DNA of 44,678 bases from Clostridium sp. 28_17 (GTDB lineage Bacteria; Bacillota; Clostridia; TANB77; CAG-508). Location of the stretch: the NCBI GenBank assembly GCA_001916065.1, contig MNRS01000022.1, positions 44,055 through 88,732 of the forward strand, given 5' to 3'. Both the position numbers and the translations under genes were made by a program. Below, in pieces: positions 1 to 7,801 of this stretch (positions are counted from its first letter, which is position 1; each line of letters begins with the position of its first letter). The notes under the pieces were generated by a model, which searched no databases, was not told the origin of the DNA, and was given only the letters and a program-made list of their open reading frames with translations.

Positions 1-77
1 GAACAGAATTTAAAGGCGGCAGATATGAAGAGAGACTAAAAATGGTAGAAGAAATAGAAAACAATAATATGAAATAA
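1..77 (+). CDS. rpiB: Ribose-5-phosphate isomerase B, C-terminal end only
   Basis: The window opens inside a gene. Reading in the frame that stops at TAA 75-77 gives a 24-residue tail beginning TEFKGGRYEERLKMVEEIE. The F-x-GGR-(H/Y)-x-x-R pattern followed by a short charged helix is the usual C-terminus of RpiB/LacAB sugar-phosphate isomerases, which interconvert ribose 5-phosphate and ribulose 5-phosphate. The next gene starts 14 bases later, so the two are probably co-transcribed. The call rests on a short tail, so it is likely but not certain. Confidence 0.6.
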   Translation, partial: TEFKGGRYEERLKMVEEIENNNMK

Positions 78-91
78 TTGGAGGAATACAT

Positions 92-1327
92 ATGTGGGGA
101 AATATAGCAATAGCATTTATACTTGCATTTGTAGTAACATTTGTAACTACACCATATACAATGAAAATTGCAAAAAAAATAGGAGCAATAGATATTCCAA
201 AAGATGAAAGAAGAGCACACAAAAGATCAATACCAAGATTTGGTGGACCAGCAGTAATATTAGGTTTTCTAGTATCAACAATATATTTATTAATAGTAAT
301 GAGCGCAGAAAATTCAATAAATTTATTTGGACCACAAGAATATTGGAAAAAATTATTGGGATTTTTAACAGGAATATTAATAATTTCAGGATTTTGCATT
401 GTAGATGATACAAAAGGAATAAAACCAGTAATAAAATTAATAGGACAAATACTTGGAGCAATATGTATTGTAGCATCTGGAATAAGAATAGAAGGAATAA
501 CACTTCCATTTTTAAACTTTCCAGAAATACATGAAATCACATCAATTTTACTTACACTAGCTTGGATAATTTTTGTAACAAATTCAATAAATTTAATAGA
601 TGGACTAGATGGACTATCATCAGGAATATCAGTAATATCATCAATATCTTTATTAGTAATATTTGTATTAAATGGCTCATCAGCAATATCAATAGTGTTA
701 ATAACCGCATTAGCAGGAGCATTAGTGGGATTTTTACCATTCAATTTTACACCTGCAAAAACATTTATAGGAGATACAGGCTCAAACTTTTTAGGATTTT
801 CATTAGCGGTAATTTCAATATTAGGCTCTGCTAAAACATATACAGCAGCAGTAATTGTTTTACCACTTATTGCTTTAGGACTACCTATATTTGATACAGT
901 ATGGGCTATAATTAGAAGACTAATAAAAGGAAAATCAATAAAAGCAGTATTTAAAGCGGATAAAGGCCATTTACATCATAGATTAGTTGCAAAAGGATTT
1001 AGCCAAAAGCAAGCAGTTCTTATTTTATATGGAATAAGTGCAATATTTGGAATGTTTGCAGTAATATTATGTGACAGTGGAATTTGGAAGGCATTATCAT
1101 TTTTATTAATTGTGATAGTTGCAGTTGCATTAGGATACAAAAACTTTTCTGTTGAAAGAACAGGAAATGAACAATATGAATGTACTCAATGTAAGTATAT
1201 TTATAATCCAAAGTTTGGAAATGAAAAAGCAGGAATTGCAAAAGGAACAAAATTTGACGATTTACCAGATGAATGGGTTTGCCCAGTTTGTGGAGAGGGT
1301 AAAGATATGTTCCAAATTCATGAATGA
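92..1327 (+). CDS. tagO: TagO/WecA-type polyprenyl-phosphate GlcNAc-1-phosphate transferase with C-terminal rubredoxin-like domain
   Basis: A 411-residue polytopic membrane enzyme of the MraY/WecA superfamily, which loads GlcNAc-1-P (or a similar sugar) onto undecaprenyl phosphate to start teichoic acid or surface glycan synthesis. Visible family motifs are the VDD pair near residues 104-106, NSINLIDGLDG near 164-174, FIGDTGS near 226-231 and HLHHR near 293-297. About eleven transmembrane segments fill residues 1-350. The unusual part is the tail: residues 359-411 read as a rubredoxin, with CTQC at 364-367, a YIYNP turn, a DLPDEW segment and CPVCG at 397-401, giving four cysteines for one iron. 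The start ATG follows GGAGG with good spacing. The frame is continuous across the fusion. Family assignment is firm; the exact sugar and the role of the iron-site domain are unknown. Confidence 0.85.
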   Translation: MWGNIAIAFILAFVVTFVTTPYTMKIAKKIGAIDIPKDERRAHKRSIPRFGGPAVILGFLVSTIYLLIVMSAENSINLFGPQEYWKKLLGFLTGILIISGFCIVDDTKGIKPVIKLIGQILGAICIVASGIRIEGITLPFLNFPEIHEITSILLTLAWIIFVTNSINLIDGLDGLSSGISVISSISLLVIFVLNGSSAISIVLITALAGALVGFLPFNFTPAKTFIGDTGSNFLGFSLAVISILGSAKTYTAAVIVLPLIALGLPIFDTVWAIIRRLIKGKSIKAVFKADKGHLHHRLVAKGFSQKQAVLILYGISAIFGMFAVILCDSGIWKALSFLLIVIVAVALGYKNFSVERTGNEQYECTQCKYIYNPKFGNEKAGIAKGTKFDDLPDEWVCPVCGEGKDMFQIHE

Positions 1328-1368
1328 GTTGAAAAATAATTACAATTTAGGAAAGGACAGATAATTAA

Positions 1369-2256
1369 ATGCAAGACAAAATAATGAAATTTTTAGCATA
1401 TGATGGAAAAATATCAGTAGTATGCGCAAGCACAACAGAACTTGTAGAAGAAGCAAGAAAAATACATGATTTAAGTCCAGTTGCAACAGCAGCATTTGGA
1501 AGATTACTTACAATTTCAGCAATAATGGGAAATGAAATGAAATGTAAAGAAGATAAATTAACAGTTCAAATGAAGGGAAATGGACCACTTGGAACAATGC
1601 TTGTAACAGCTGACAACTTTCCAAGAGTAAAAGGATATGTAGCAAATCCAGTTGTAGACTTACCATTAAATGATATGGGAAAATTAGATGTTGGTGGAGC
1701 AGTTGGAAATGCAGGATTCATAAATGTAATAAAAGACATTGGATTAAAAGAACCATATGTTGGAATATGTCCACTGATTTCAGGAGAAATAGCAGAAGAC
1801 TTTGCAGAATATTTTGCAAAATCAGAACAAAAAAATACAGCAGTTGCTTTGGGTGTTTTAGTAGATAAAAATGGAGTTAAATCAGCCGGAGGATATATAA
1901 TTACACCAATGCCAGACGCAACAGATGAAGAAATATCAAAAATAGAACAATCAATATTTAAAGCAGGAGCAATTTCAAAAATGTTAGATAAAAATATGAC
2001 ATTATTAGAAATAGCAAAAGCAGTAACAGGTGATGAAAATGTTCAATTAATAGAAGAAAATATAACACCTGTATATGAATGTGATTGTTCAAAAGAGCAT
2101 ATGGAAGATGGACTTGCAACATTAGATAAAGATGTTTTAAAAGAAATGATTGAAGAAGATGGAAAAGCCGAATTGGTTTGCCACTTTTGCAATAAAAAAT
2201 ATGAATTTTCTAAGGAAGAATTAGAAGATATATTAGAAAAAAATAAAAATAATTAA
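1369..2256 (+). CDS. hslO: Redox-regulated chaperone Hsp33
   Basis: A 295-residue cytosolic holdase chaperone that is switched on when oxidation releases zinc from its C-terminal cysteines. The full family layout is present: an N-terminal substrate-binding domain with a GPLGTM glycine-rich turn, and a C-terminal zinc site with CDC at residues 238-240 and CHFC at 271-274. Length matches the family. It lies 41 bases after the TagO-rubredoxin gene and is probably in the same operon, which puts a redox-sensing chaperone beside a redox-type domain; any functional link is inference. Confidence 0.93.
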   Translation: MQDKIMKFLAYDGKISVVCASTTELVEEARKIHDLSPVATAAFGRLLTISAIMGNEMKCKEDKLTVQMKGNGPLGTMLVTADNFPRVKGYVANPVVDLPLNDMGKLDVGGAVGNAGFINVIKDIGLKEPYVGICPLISGEIAEDFAEYFAKSEQKNTAVALGVLVDKNGVKSAGGYIITPMPDATDEEISKIEQSIFKAGAISKMLDKNMTLLEIAKAVTGDENVQLIEENITPVYECDCSKEHMEDGLATLDKDVLKEMIEEDGKAELVCHFCNKKYEFSKEELEDILEKNKNN

Positions 2257-2265
2257 AGTGTTCGC

Positions 2266-2294
2266 TTGTTTTTTAGATATAAATGTTGTATAGT
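2266..2294 (+). promoter_or_regulatory. Sigma-A-type promoter of the small toxin-like RNA
   Basis: TTGTTT (2266-2271), a 17-base spacer and TATAGT (2289-2294). Transcription would begin near 2301 at ATAGGAAATGAG, about 55 bases before the small ORF. It starts only ten bases after the hslO stop. Confidence 0.6.
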
Positions 2295-2331
2295 AGTGAA
2301 CATAGGAAATGAGATAAACGGATGTGGCTTG

Positions 2332-2347
2332 CCTCCAATAAAGGAGG
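2332..2347 (+). promoter_or_regulatory. Hairpin that would hide the ribosome binding site of the toxin-like ORF
   Basis: CCTCC at 2332-2336 can pair with GGAGG at 2343-2347 across an AATAAA loop, burying the Shine-Dalgarno of the ORF at 2356. Sequestration of the start region is common in type I toxin messages. Confidence 0.55.
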
Positions 2348-2355
2348 TGAGGCGT

Positions 2356-2475
2356 ATGATAGAAACAACTTTATTAAACATTATATACATACTATTTTAT
2401 TCTTTAATTGGAATAACTATCATTGCGTTTGCCTTGATTATAGCAATAGTTATAATTTTGAGTAAACAAAGATAA
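2356..2475 (+). CDS. Small hydrophobic peptide, candidate type I toxin
   Basis: A 39-residue peptide beginning MIETTLLNIIYILFY with one long membrane helix (roughly residues 6-35) and a basic SKQR end. The start is preceded by AAGGAGGTGAG at 8-base spacing; the longer upstream reading has no start signal. It sits in a transcript of about 220 bases with its own promoter, a hairpin over the ribosome binding site and a bidirectional terminator, and a convergent promoter lies just beyond. That layout fits a par/Fst-like or TxpA-like type I toxin. I do not recognise the peptide itself; identity as a toxin is inferred from architecture. Confidence 0.6.
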   Translation: MIETTLLNIIYILFYSLIGITIIAFALIIAIVIILSKQR

Positions 2476-2480
2476 CCAAT

Positions 2481-2520
2481 AAAAACACATCTGTAACTTG
2501 GCGGTTCGATGTGTTTTTTT
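2481..2520. terminator. Bidirectional terminator between toxin-like RNA and antisense RNA
   Basis: AAAAACACATC (2481-2491) pairs with GATGTGTTTTT (2508-2518) around a 16-base loop. T-runs are present on both strands, so it can end both converging transcripts. Confidence 0.75.
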
Positions 2521-2562
2521 ATATTAAACCGGCAAACCACTTTTGTGGCCTCTCCATTTCCT
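2481..2562 (-). ncRNA. Candidate antisense RNA convergent with the toxin-like message
   Basis: A near-consensus promoter on the minus strand would start an RNA near 2562 that ends at the shared terminator, giving about 80 bases. Its 5' end starts AGGAAATGGAGAGGCC, much like the 5' end of the toxin RNA. Its segment complementary to 2545-2556 can pair with GTGGCTTGCCTCCA (2324-2337) just upstream of the toxin ribosome binding site, as 6 plus 5 base pairs around a small internal loop. In pAD1 par the two RNAs are likewise convergent, share a terminator and pair through repeats. Confidence 0.5.
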
Positions 2563-2568
2563 ATAAAT

Positions 2569-2596
2569 ATTATATCATATTATTAAAAAAAGTCAA
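2569..2596 (-). promoter_or_regulatory. Sigma-A promoter for the antisense RNA
   Basis: On the minus strand TTGACT (2596-2591), a 16-base spacer and TATAAT (2574-2569). It is the strongest promoter in this intergenic region and points back into the small-ORF locus, away from ppaC. Confidence 0.7.
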
Positions 2597-2617
2597 TAAA
2601 AAAGGAGAAGATAAAAA

Positions 2618-3544
2618 ATGGAAAATAAAGTATTAATATTTGGACACAAAAATCCAGACACAGACACAATTTGTTCTGCAATGGTAAAAGAAATTTTAAA
2701 CAAAAAAAGAGGATGCGAAAAATCAAAAGCAGTAAGATTAGGAAATGTAAATAAAGAAACACAATATGCATTAAATTATTTAGGAATGGAAGCACCAGAA
2801 TTAATAGAAAAAGTAGAAGAAGGACAAGAAGTAATATTAGTAGACCACAATGAATTTAATCAAAGTGTAGAAGGAATAGAAAAAGCAAAAATTCTAGAAG
2901 TAGTAGACCATCACAGAATATCAAACTTTGAAACATCAGAACCACTATATTACACAGCAAGACCATTTGGATGTACATCAACAATACTATTCGAAGAATT
3001 TAAAGCATCAGGAATAGAAATTGAAAAAACAGAAGCAATATTAATGGCAAGTGCAATAATTTCAGATACATTATTATTAAAATCACCAACAACAACAGAC
3101 CATGATAGAAAAGCATTAGAAGAATTAGGAAAAAAAGCAGGAATAAACATAGAAGAATATGGACTAGAAATGTTAAAAGCAGGAACAGATTTAGACGATT
3201 TTTCAGCAGAAGAATTAATAAATCTAGATGCTAAAAGCTTAGATAAAGACGGAACAAAATTTGTTATAGCACAAGTCAATACTGTAAGTATTGAAGATGT
3301 TTTAAAAAGACAAAATGAATTAGAAGAAGCAATGAATAATGCAATTGCAGAAAAAGGATTATCTTTATTTGTATTAGCAATAACAGATATTTTAAACAGC
3401 AATTCAGAAATTATTGCATTAGGAACAAAAACAGATGCAGTTGAAAAAGCATTTGATAAAAAATTAGAAAATAACAGAGCATTCTTAGAAGGGGTTGTTT
3501 CAAGAAAAAAACAATTGTTACCAGTTATTGATAAAAATATATAA
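2618..3544 (+). CDS. ppaC: Manganese-dependent inorganic pyrophosphatase (family II, DHH)
   Basis: A 308-residue cytosolic enzyme hydrolysing pyrophosphate to phosphate. Family II motifs are all visible: FGHKNPDTD near the N-terminus, LVDHNEFNQS, the DHH signature in VVDHHR, and a C-terminal DHHA2 domain ending in a basic SRKKQLLP stretch that binds substrate. Length matches the CBS-free form. The start follows AAAGGAGAAG. It is followed by its own terminator, so it appears to be a single-gene unit. Confidence 0.95.
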   Translation: MENKVLIFGHKNPDTDTICSAMVKEILNKKRGCEKSKAVRLGNVNKETQYALNYLGMEAPELIEKVEEGQEVILVDHNEFNQSVEGIEKAKILEVVDHHRISNFETSEPLYYTARPFGCTSTILFEEFKASGIEIEKTEAILMASAIISDTLLLKSPTTTDHDRKALEELGKKAGINIEEYGLEMLKAGTDLDDFSAEELINLDAKSLDKDGTKFVIAQVNTVSIEDVLKRQNELEEAMNNAIAEKGLSLFVLAITDILNSNSEIIALGTKTDAVEKAFDKKLENNRAFLEGVVSRKKQLLPVIDKNI

Positions 3545-3556
3545 ATGTAATTTTGG

Positions 3557-3578
3557 GGTACCGAAAAGGTACCTTTTT
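3557..3578 (+). terminator. Terminator after ppaC
   Basis: GGTACC, a GAAAA loop and GGTACC followed directly by TTTTT, 13 bases after the ppaC stop. Confidence 0.85.
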
Positions 3579-3625
3579 AATTTTCCATACTTAAAATTTT
3601 TCAAAAATTTGTATTTCCGTAGGAC

Positions 3626-3654
3626 TTGACAAATCAAAAAAAAAATTATATACT
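3626..3654 (+). promoter_or_regulatory. Sigma-A promoter of the SH3/NlpC gene
   Basis: TTGACA (3626-3631), a 17-base A-rich spacer and TATACT (3649-3654), about 50 bases before the start codon. Confidence 0.85.
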
Positions 3655-3703
3655 ATGAAACGTGTCTTAGAAAAATTAATATAATAATATAAGGAGTAAA
3701 GAA

Positions 3704-5089
3704 ATGAAAATAAAACTAAATATAAAAAGCACAATATTCATGGCACTAATAGCAATAGCAAGTTTGCTTTTTATAAACATAAGCTTTGCAGCAAACACAG
3801 GAAAGGTAATGGTCGAAACAGCAAAACTTAGGGAACAAGCAAATACAGACTCTAAAGTATTAGAACTAGCATCACAAGGTGAAGAAGTAGAAATATTAAA
3901 AGAAGAAGACGAATGGTACAAAGTAAAATACAAACAAGTAACAGGGTATATAAGAAAAGACCTAATACAAGTAAATAATAAAGACGCTGCAAACACAAAC
4001 GAATCAACAAAAGAAAACGAAACACAAAACACAACAGAAAACACAGTAGAAAATACAACAGAAAATACACAAGAAGAAAATAATAAAACAATAGAAAAAA
4101 CAGACACAAACAAAACAGAAAATGTAGAAGAAATTACAAAAAATCAAAAATACAAAATAACTGATGATGTTAAAATCAAAGTAATACCATTAATAAGTTC
4201 AATAGAACTTGAAGAGGTAAAAAAAGATTCAGAAGTTGAAGTTGTAGAAATTTTAAATGATTGGGTAAAAGTTAAAACATCAAATGAAAAAGAAGGTTGG
4301 GTAAGAAAAGAAAAATTAACAACTATCAAAGAAGAAACAACAAGCACAGAAAATAATACAACAAAAACAGAAGACACAACAAAAAATACAACAAACGAAA
4401 CACAAACATCAACAGAAACAACAAAAACACAAGAAACAAGTACAACAAAAACAATGTATGTAAATTCACAATCTGTAAATCTAAGACAAAAAGCAGATAA
4501 AACATCACAAGTAATAAAATCATTAACATTAAACACAAAAGTAACAGTAATATCAAGTACAAACGGATGGGCATATGTAGATGTAAACGGAACAAAAGGA
4601 TATATTGCAGAAAATCTATTAACATCAACACAAAAAGAAACATCAAGAAGTGGACTTACAACAAGAGAACAAAAAACAACAAGTACAACAGAAAGTACAA
4701 CAACAAATACTGCATCAAATACAACTGCATCAGCATCAGCAAGTTCAGTTGTATCATATGCAAAACAATATTTAGGATGTAAATATATATATGGTGGAAC
4801 ATCACCAAGTGGATTTGACTGCTCAGGATTCACACAATATGTATACAAACATTTTGGCGTAAATTTAAACAGAACAGCAGCAGCACAATATAGCAATGGT
4901 CAATCTGTAACAAATTTACAAGCCGGAGATTTAGTAATGTTTGGAAAATCAGGAATAAATCATGTTGGAATATATATAGGGGGAAATACATTCATACATG
5001 CCGCAAATCCAAGCAAAGGAGTTAGAACAGACTCAATGTCAACAGGATATTACAAAACAAACTATGTAGGAGCAAGAAGAATATTCTAA
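3704..5089 (+). CDS. Secreted peptidoglycan hydrolase: three SH3b repeats plus NlpC/P60 endopeptidase
   Basis: A 461-residue exported cell-wall enzyme. Residues 1-29 are a signal peptide (basic MKIKLNIK, hydrophobic core, cleavage after SFA). Three bacterial SH3 domains follow at about 32-90, 150-208 and 250-308, joined by Thr/Glu/Asn-rich linkers. The C-terminal 115 residues are an NlpC/P60 domain with catalytic Cys373 (FDCSGF) and His420 (NHVGIYIG); His432 in FIHA is the likely third residue. The family cleaves D-iGlu to meso-DAP or similar stem-peptide bonds. The linkers are low-complexity and read as long spurious ORFs on the other strand. It has its own promoter. Which wall process it serves (separation, growth or lysis) cannot be told. 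Confidence 0.92.
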   Translation: MKIKLNIKSTIFMALIAIASLLFINISFAANTGKVMVETAKLREQANTDSKVLELASQGEEVEILKEEDEWYKVKYKQVTGYIRKDLIQVNNKDAANTNESTKENETQNTTENTVENTTENTQEENNKTIEKTDTNKTENVEEITKNQKYKITDDVKIKVIPLISSIELEEVKKDSEVEVVEILNDWVKVKTSNEKEGWVRKEKLTTIKEETTSTENNTTKTEDTTKNTTNETQTSTETTKTQETSTTKTMYVNSQSVNLRQKADKTSQVIKSLTLNTKVTVISSTNGWAYVDVNGTKGYIAENLLTSTQKETSRSGLTTREQKTTSTTESTTTNTASNTTASASASSVVSYAKQYLGCKYIYGGTSPSGFDCSGFTQYVYKHFGVNLNRTAAAQYSNGQSVTNLQAGDLVMFGKSGINHVGIYIGGNTFIHAANPSKGVRTDSMSTGYYKTNYVGARRIF

Positions 5090-5207
5090 GACAGCAAAAT
5101 TCTAAAAAGAACAAATCTGTAAAGATATATAAAATTACATTGAATTGAAGGTACATTTTATAAACTCTTACATTCAATAAATAAAAAGAGCAACATAGGA
5201 GGCAATA

Positions 5208-7691
5208 TTGAAAAGACCAATTTTTGTTGCAATTATAGGATATATATTAGGTATAATAGTGGGACTATACTTACACACAAGTATAGTCCCGTTTTGTATA
5301 TGTATAGTTGCAACACCTATAATTTATAAAAAAATAACAAAAAAGAAAAAAAGTAACAAATTAAAATTATTTTCAATAAAAAGATATTTTAGATATATTA
5401 AAATATTTATTAATTCAAAAATCATAATACTGATAATGGTAATATCAATTATTTCAAACACTTTAGTTTTAATACAAAATTCAAATTATGAAAAAACATA
5501 TACACAATTAGCAAGTAAAAAGACCATTGAATTAACAGGAACAATTATAAGTAACAAAGAAGAAAAAACATATTATAACAAATATAAAATTGTAACAAAA
5601 ATTCAAAACAAAAAATACAGATTTTATATTATGGTAGACAAGAAGAAAAGGCTTGAATATGGCGACAAAATACAATTAAAAGGTACATATATAAAACCAG
5701 AGATACAAAGAAATTACAAAGGATTCGATTATTCAAATTACCTAAAACAACTAAAAATTTATGGAACAATAAAATGTAGCAAAGTTGAGAAAATAAAGCA
5801 AAATCAAACCAACATAATGTTCCAGACATCAAATAAAATAAAAGAAAAAATAATAGAAAATACAAAACAAATTCTAAATGAAGAAGAAGCATCAGTCTTT
5901 TTGGGATTAATGCTAGGCTATAAAAATGACATTGACGAAAACACACAAAATGATTTTAGAAATGCAAGTATGGCACATATTTTAGCAGTTTCAGGTATGC
6001 ATATTTCATATGTGATTCTAGGAGTAAATCTAATATTTAAAAGAATTCTAGGAAAAAGAAAAACATACATTTTGAGTATCTTTGTCCTAATATTTTATAT
6101 GTTTATAACAAATTTTTCACCATCTGTAACAAGGGCAGGCATTATGGGAATTTTATTATTACTATCTAAAATTATATATACAAAAAATGATATTTACACA
6201 TCAATGTCAATATCGTTATTTGCAATTTTAATATATAATCCATTTTTAATCTTAAATTCTGGATTGCAATTATCATATTGCGGTGTTTTAGGAATCATAA
6301 TTTTAAACAAAAATATAACAAAAATACTAGAAAACATAAAAATTAAAAACAAATTTTACAAGTACAAAATTAAACCACAAATACAAAAAACATTAGATAA
6401 ATTAAAAGAAATAATGTCAATTTCCTTGTCAGTACAATTATTTATATTGCCAATTATCATAGAGAATATGAACACATTTAATCCATATTTTTTAATCTCA
6501 AATTTATTCTTAAGCATCTTTGTTGCTCCAATAGTAATTTCAGGATTTATTTTCATGATTATCATTTTAATAAACTTAAAATTAGCAAAAATATTATCAT
6601 TTATCATAAATATTGGAATGGAAATTTTAATATTAACTTCAAATATTGGAAAATTGAAATTTGCAAAAATTTATATTCCAACACCAAGCGTATTTCATGT
6701 TATTTTGTATTATTTACTTTTGGGTACATTGTTATATATATGCAATGTTTATCTTGCTAAAAAGCCAAATACAACGCAGATAAGGGTAAGAAATTTAATT
6801 GCATTTATAAAGATGAAAGTACGAAATAAAAAAAGAGATATTAGAAGAATTTTATCAGCAACAATTTTAATATTTTTAGTTATAAATTTAATACCCAAAA
6901 ACCTAAAAATCTATTTTATTGATGTCGGTCAGGGTGATTCGACATTTATTGTAACACCACAAAATAAAACTATTTTAATTGATGGAGGAGGCAGTAGAGA
7001 TTTTGATGTTGGTAAAAATACATTATTGCCATATTTACTAGATAGAGGCTATAACACAATTGATTATATTATTCCTAGTCATTTTGATAACGACCACATT
7101 GGCCGGTTTGTTATATATAATGCAAGAAATTAAAGTGAAAAACATCATAATAGGAAAGCAATATGAAACATGTGAAAATTATGAAAAATTCAAAAAAATA
7201 GTAAAAGAAAAAAATATAAAAGTCAAAACTGTTGAAGCAGGGCAGAGGATAAACATCGAAAATAATTTGTATTTTGATGTTTTGTGGCCAAGCCGGTAGT
7301 AATATGATTTCTGAAAATGCTATTAATAATAATTCTTTAGTATGCAAACTTAGATTTAAAAAATTTTCTATGTTATTTACAGGTGATATTGAAGAAATAG
7401 CAGAAAAAGCAATACTTACAAAATATAATCAAAAAAGTTTGAAAGCAACAGTACTAAAAGTAGCACATCACCGGTTCTAAAACATCATCAACAAAAGAAT
7501 TTTTAGATTCTGTTAAACCCCAATATGCAATAATTGGAGTAGGAAAAAATAATAAATTTGGTCATCCTGCAGATGTTACAATAGAAAATCTACGAGAAAG
7601 AAAAATCAAAATATATAGAACAGATGAAATGGGGGAAGTGGTTTTAAAAACAAATGGAAAAGGTTTAAAATTTATTCCATTTATAAAATAA
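5208..7691 (+). CDS. comEC: ComEC/Rec2-family DNA uptake channel, interrupted by three +1 frameshifts
   Basis: The family moves single-stranded DNA across the membrane during transformation. Order seen: N-terminal membrane segments, an OB-like soluble domain (about residues 95-215), the Competence membrane domain (about 215-540) with LAVSGMHISYV, and a C-terminal metallo-beta-lactamase-like domain with DVGQGDS, HFDNDHIGG and AHHGS. The start is TTG 5208 behind AGGAGG. The frame is lost three times in the last domain. Codon GGC, AGC or CAC is followed by CGG where GGT should follow: CGG at 7104, 7294 and 7472, with stops soon after each. Removing one C at each point restores one protein of about 826 residues with normal family sequence. 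Whether this is a decayed gene, a sequence error or recoding is unresolved. Confidence 0.88.
5261..5290 (+). repeat. Perfect 12-bp hairpin inside the start of comEC
   Basis: GGGACTATACTT (5261-5272), loop ACACAC, AAGTATAGTCCC (5279-5290), then GTTTTG. It lies about 50 bases into the coding frame and encodes VGLYLHTSIVP, so protein and RNA structure share the same bases. Confidence 0.75.
7103..7107 (+). other. comEC interruption 1: CCGGT
   Basis: Within GGC-CGG-TTT. Dropping one C gives GGC GGT TTG and restores DHIGGLLYIMQE, the metal-binding HxxxDH-type motif context of the family. Confidence 0.85.
7293..7297 (+). other. comEC interruption 2: CCGGT
   Basis: Within AGC-CGG-TAG. Dropping one C gives AGC GGT AGT and restores LWPSGSNMISENAINNNS. 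Without that the frame stops at 7297-7299. Confidence 0.85.
7471..7475 (+). other. comEC interruption 3: CCGGT
   Basis: Within CAC-CGG-TTC. Dropping one C gives CAC GGT TCT and restores KVAHHGSKTSSTKEF, the conserved HHGS motif. Without that the frame stops at 7478-7480. Confidence 0.85.
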
Positions 7692-7801
7692 TATATGGTT
7701 CATCAATACTCCACTTAATTTTAGGGGCAATGATTTGTAATAAATGAATAAAATAAGAAAAATCTGTAAATAATAAAAGAAAAATTTATGGAGGAAATCA
7801 T

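Noticed and set aside
10..744. 244-codon minus-strand ORF under tagO
   Set aside because: The plus-strand gene has complete family motifs; the minus reading is Ile/Asn-rich shadow sequence.
2266..2355. Longer 69-codon form of the small toxin-like ORF
   Set aside because: The extra N-terminal codons overlap the promoter and leader and have no ribosome binding site; the strong site serves ATG 2356.
4144..4896. Long minus-strand ORFs under the SH3/NlpC gene
   Set aside because: They are mirror images of the Thr/Lys-rich linkers, which avoid stops on the other strand; no start signals or family pattern.
5208..7691. Stop-codon reassignment as the cause of the comEC breaks
   Set aside because: The frame itself changes at each point, and TAA, TAG and TGA all end intact genes in the window.
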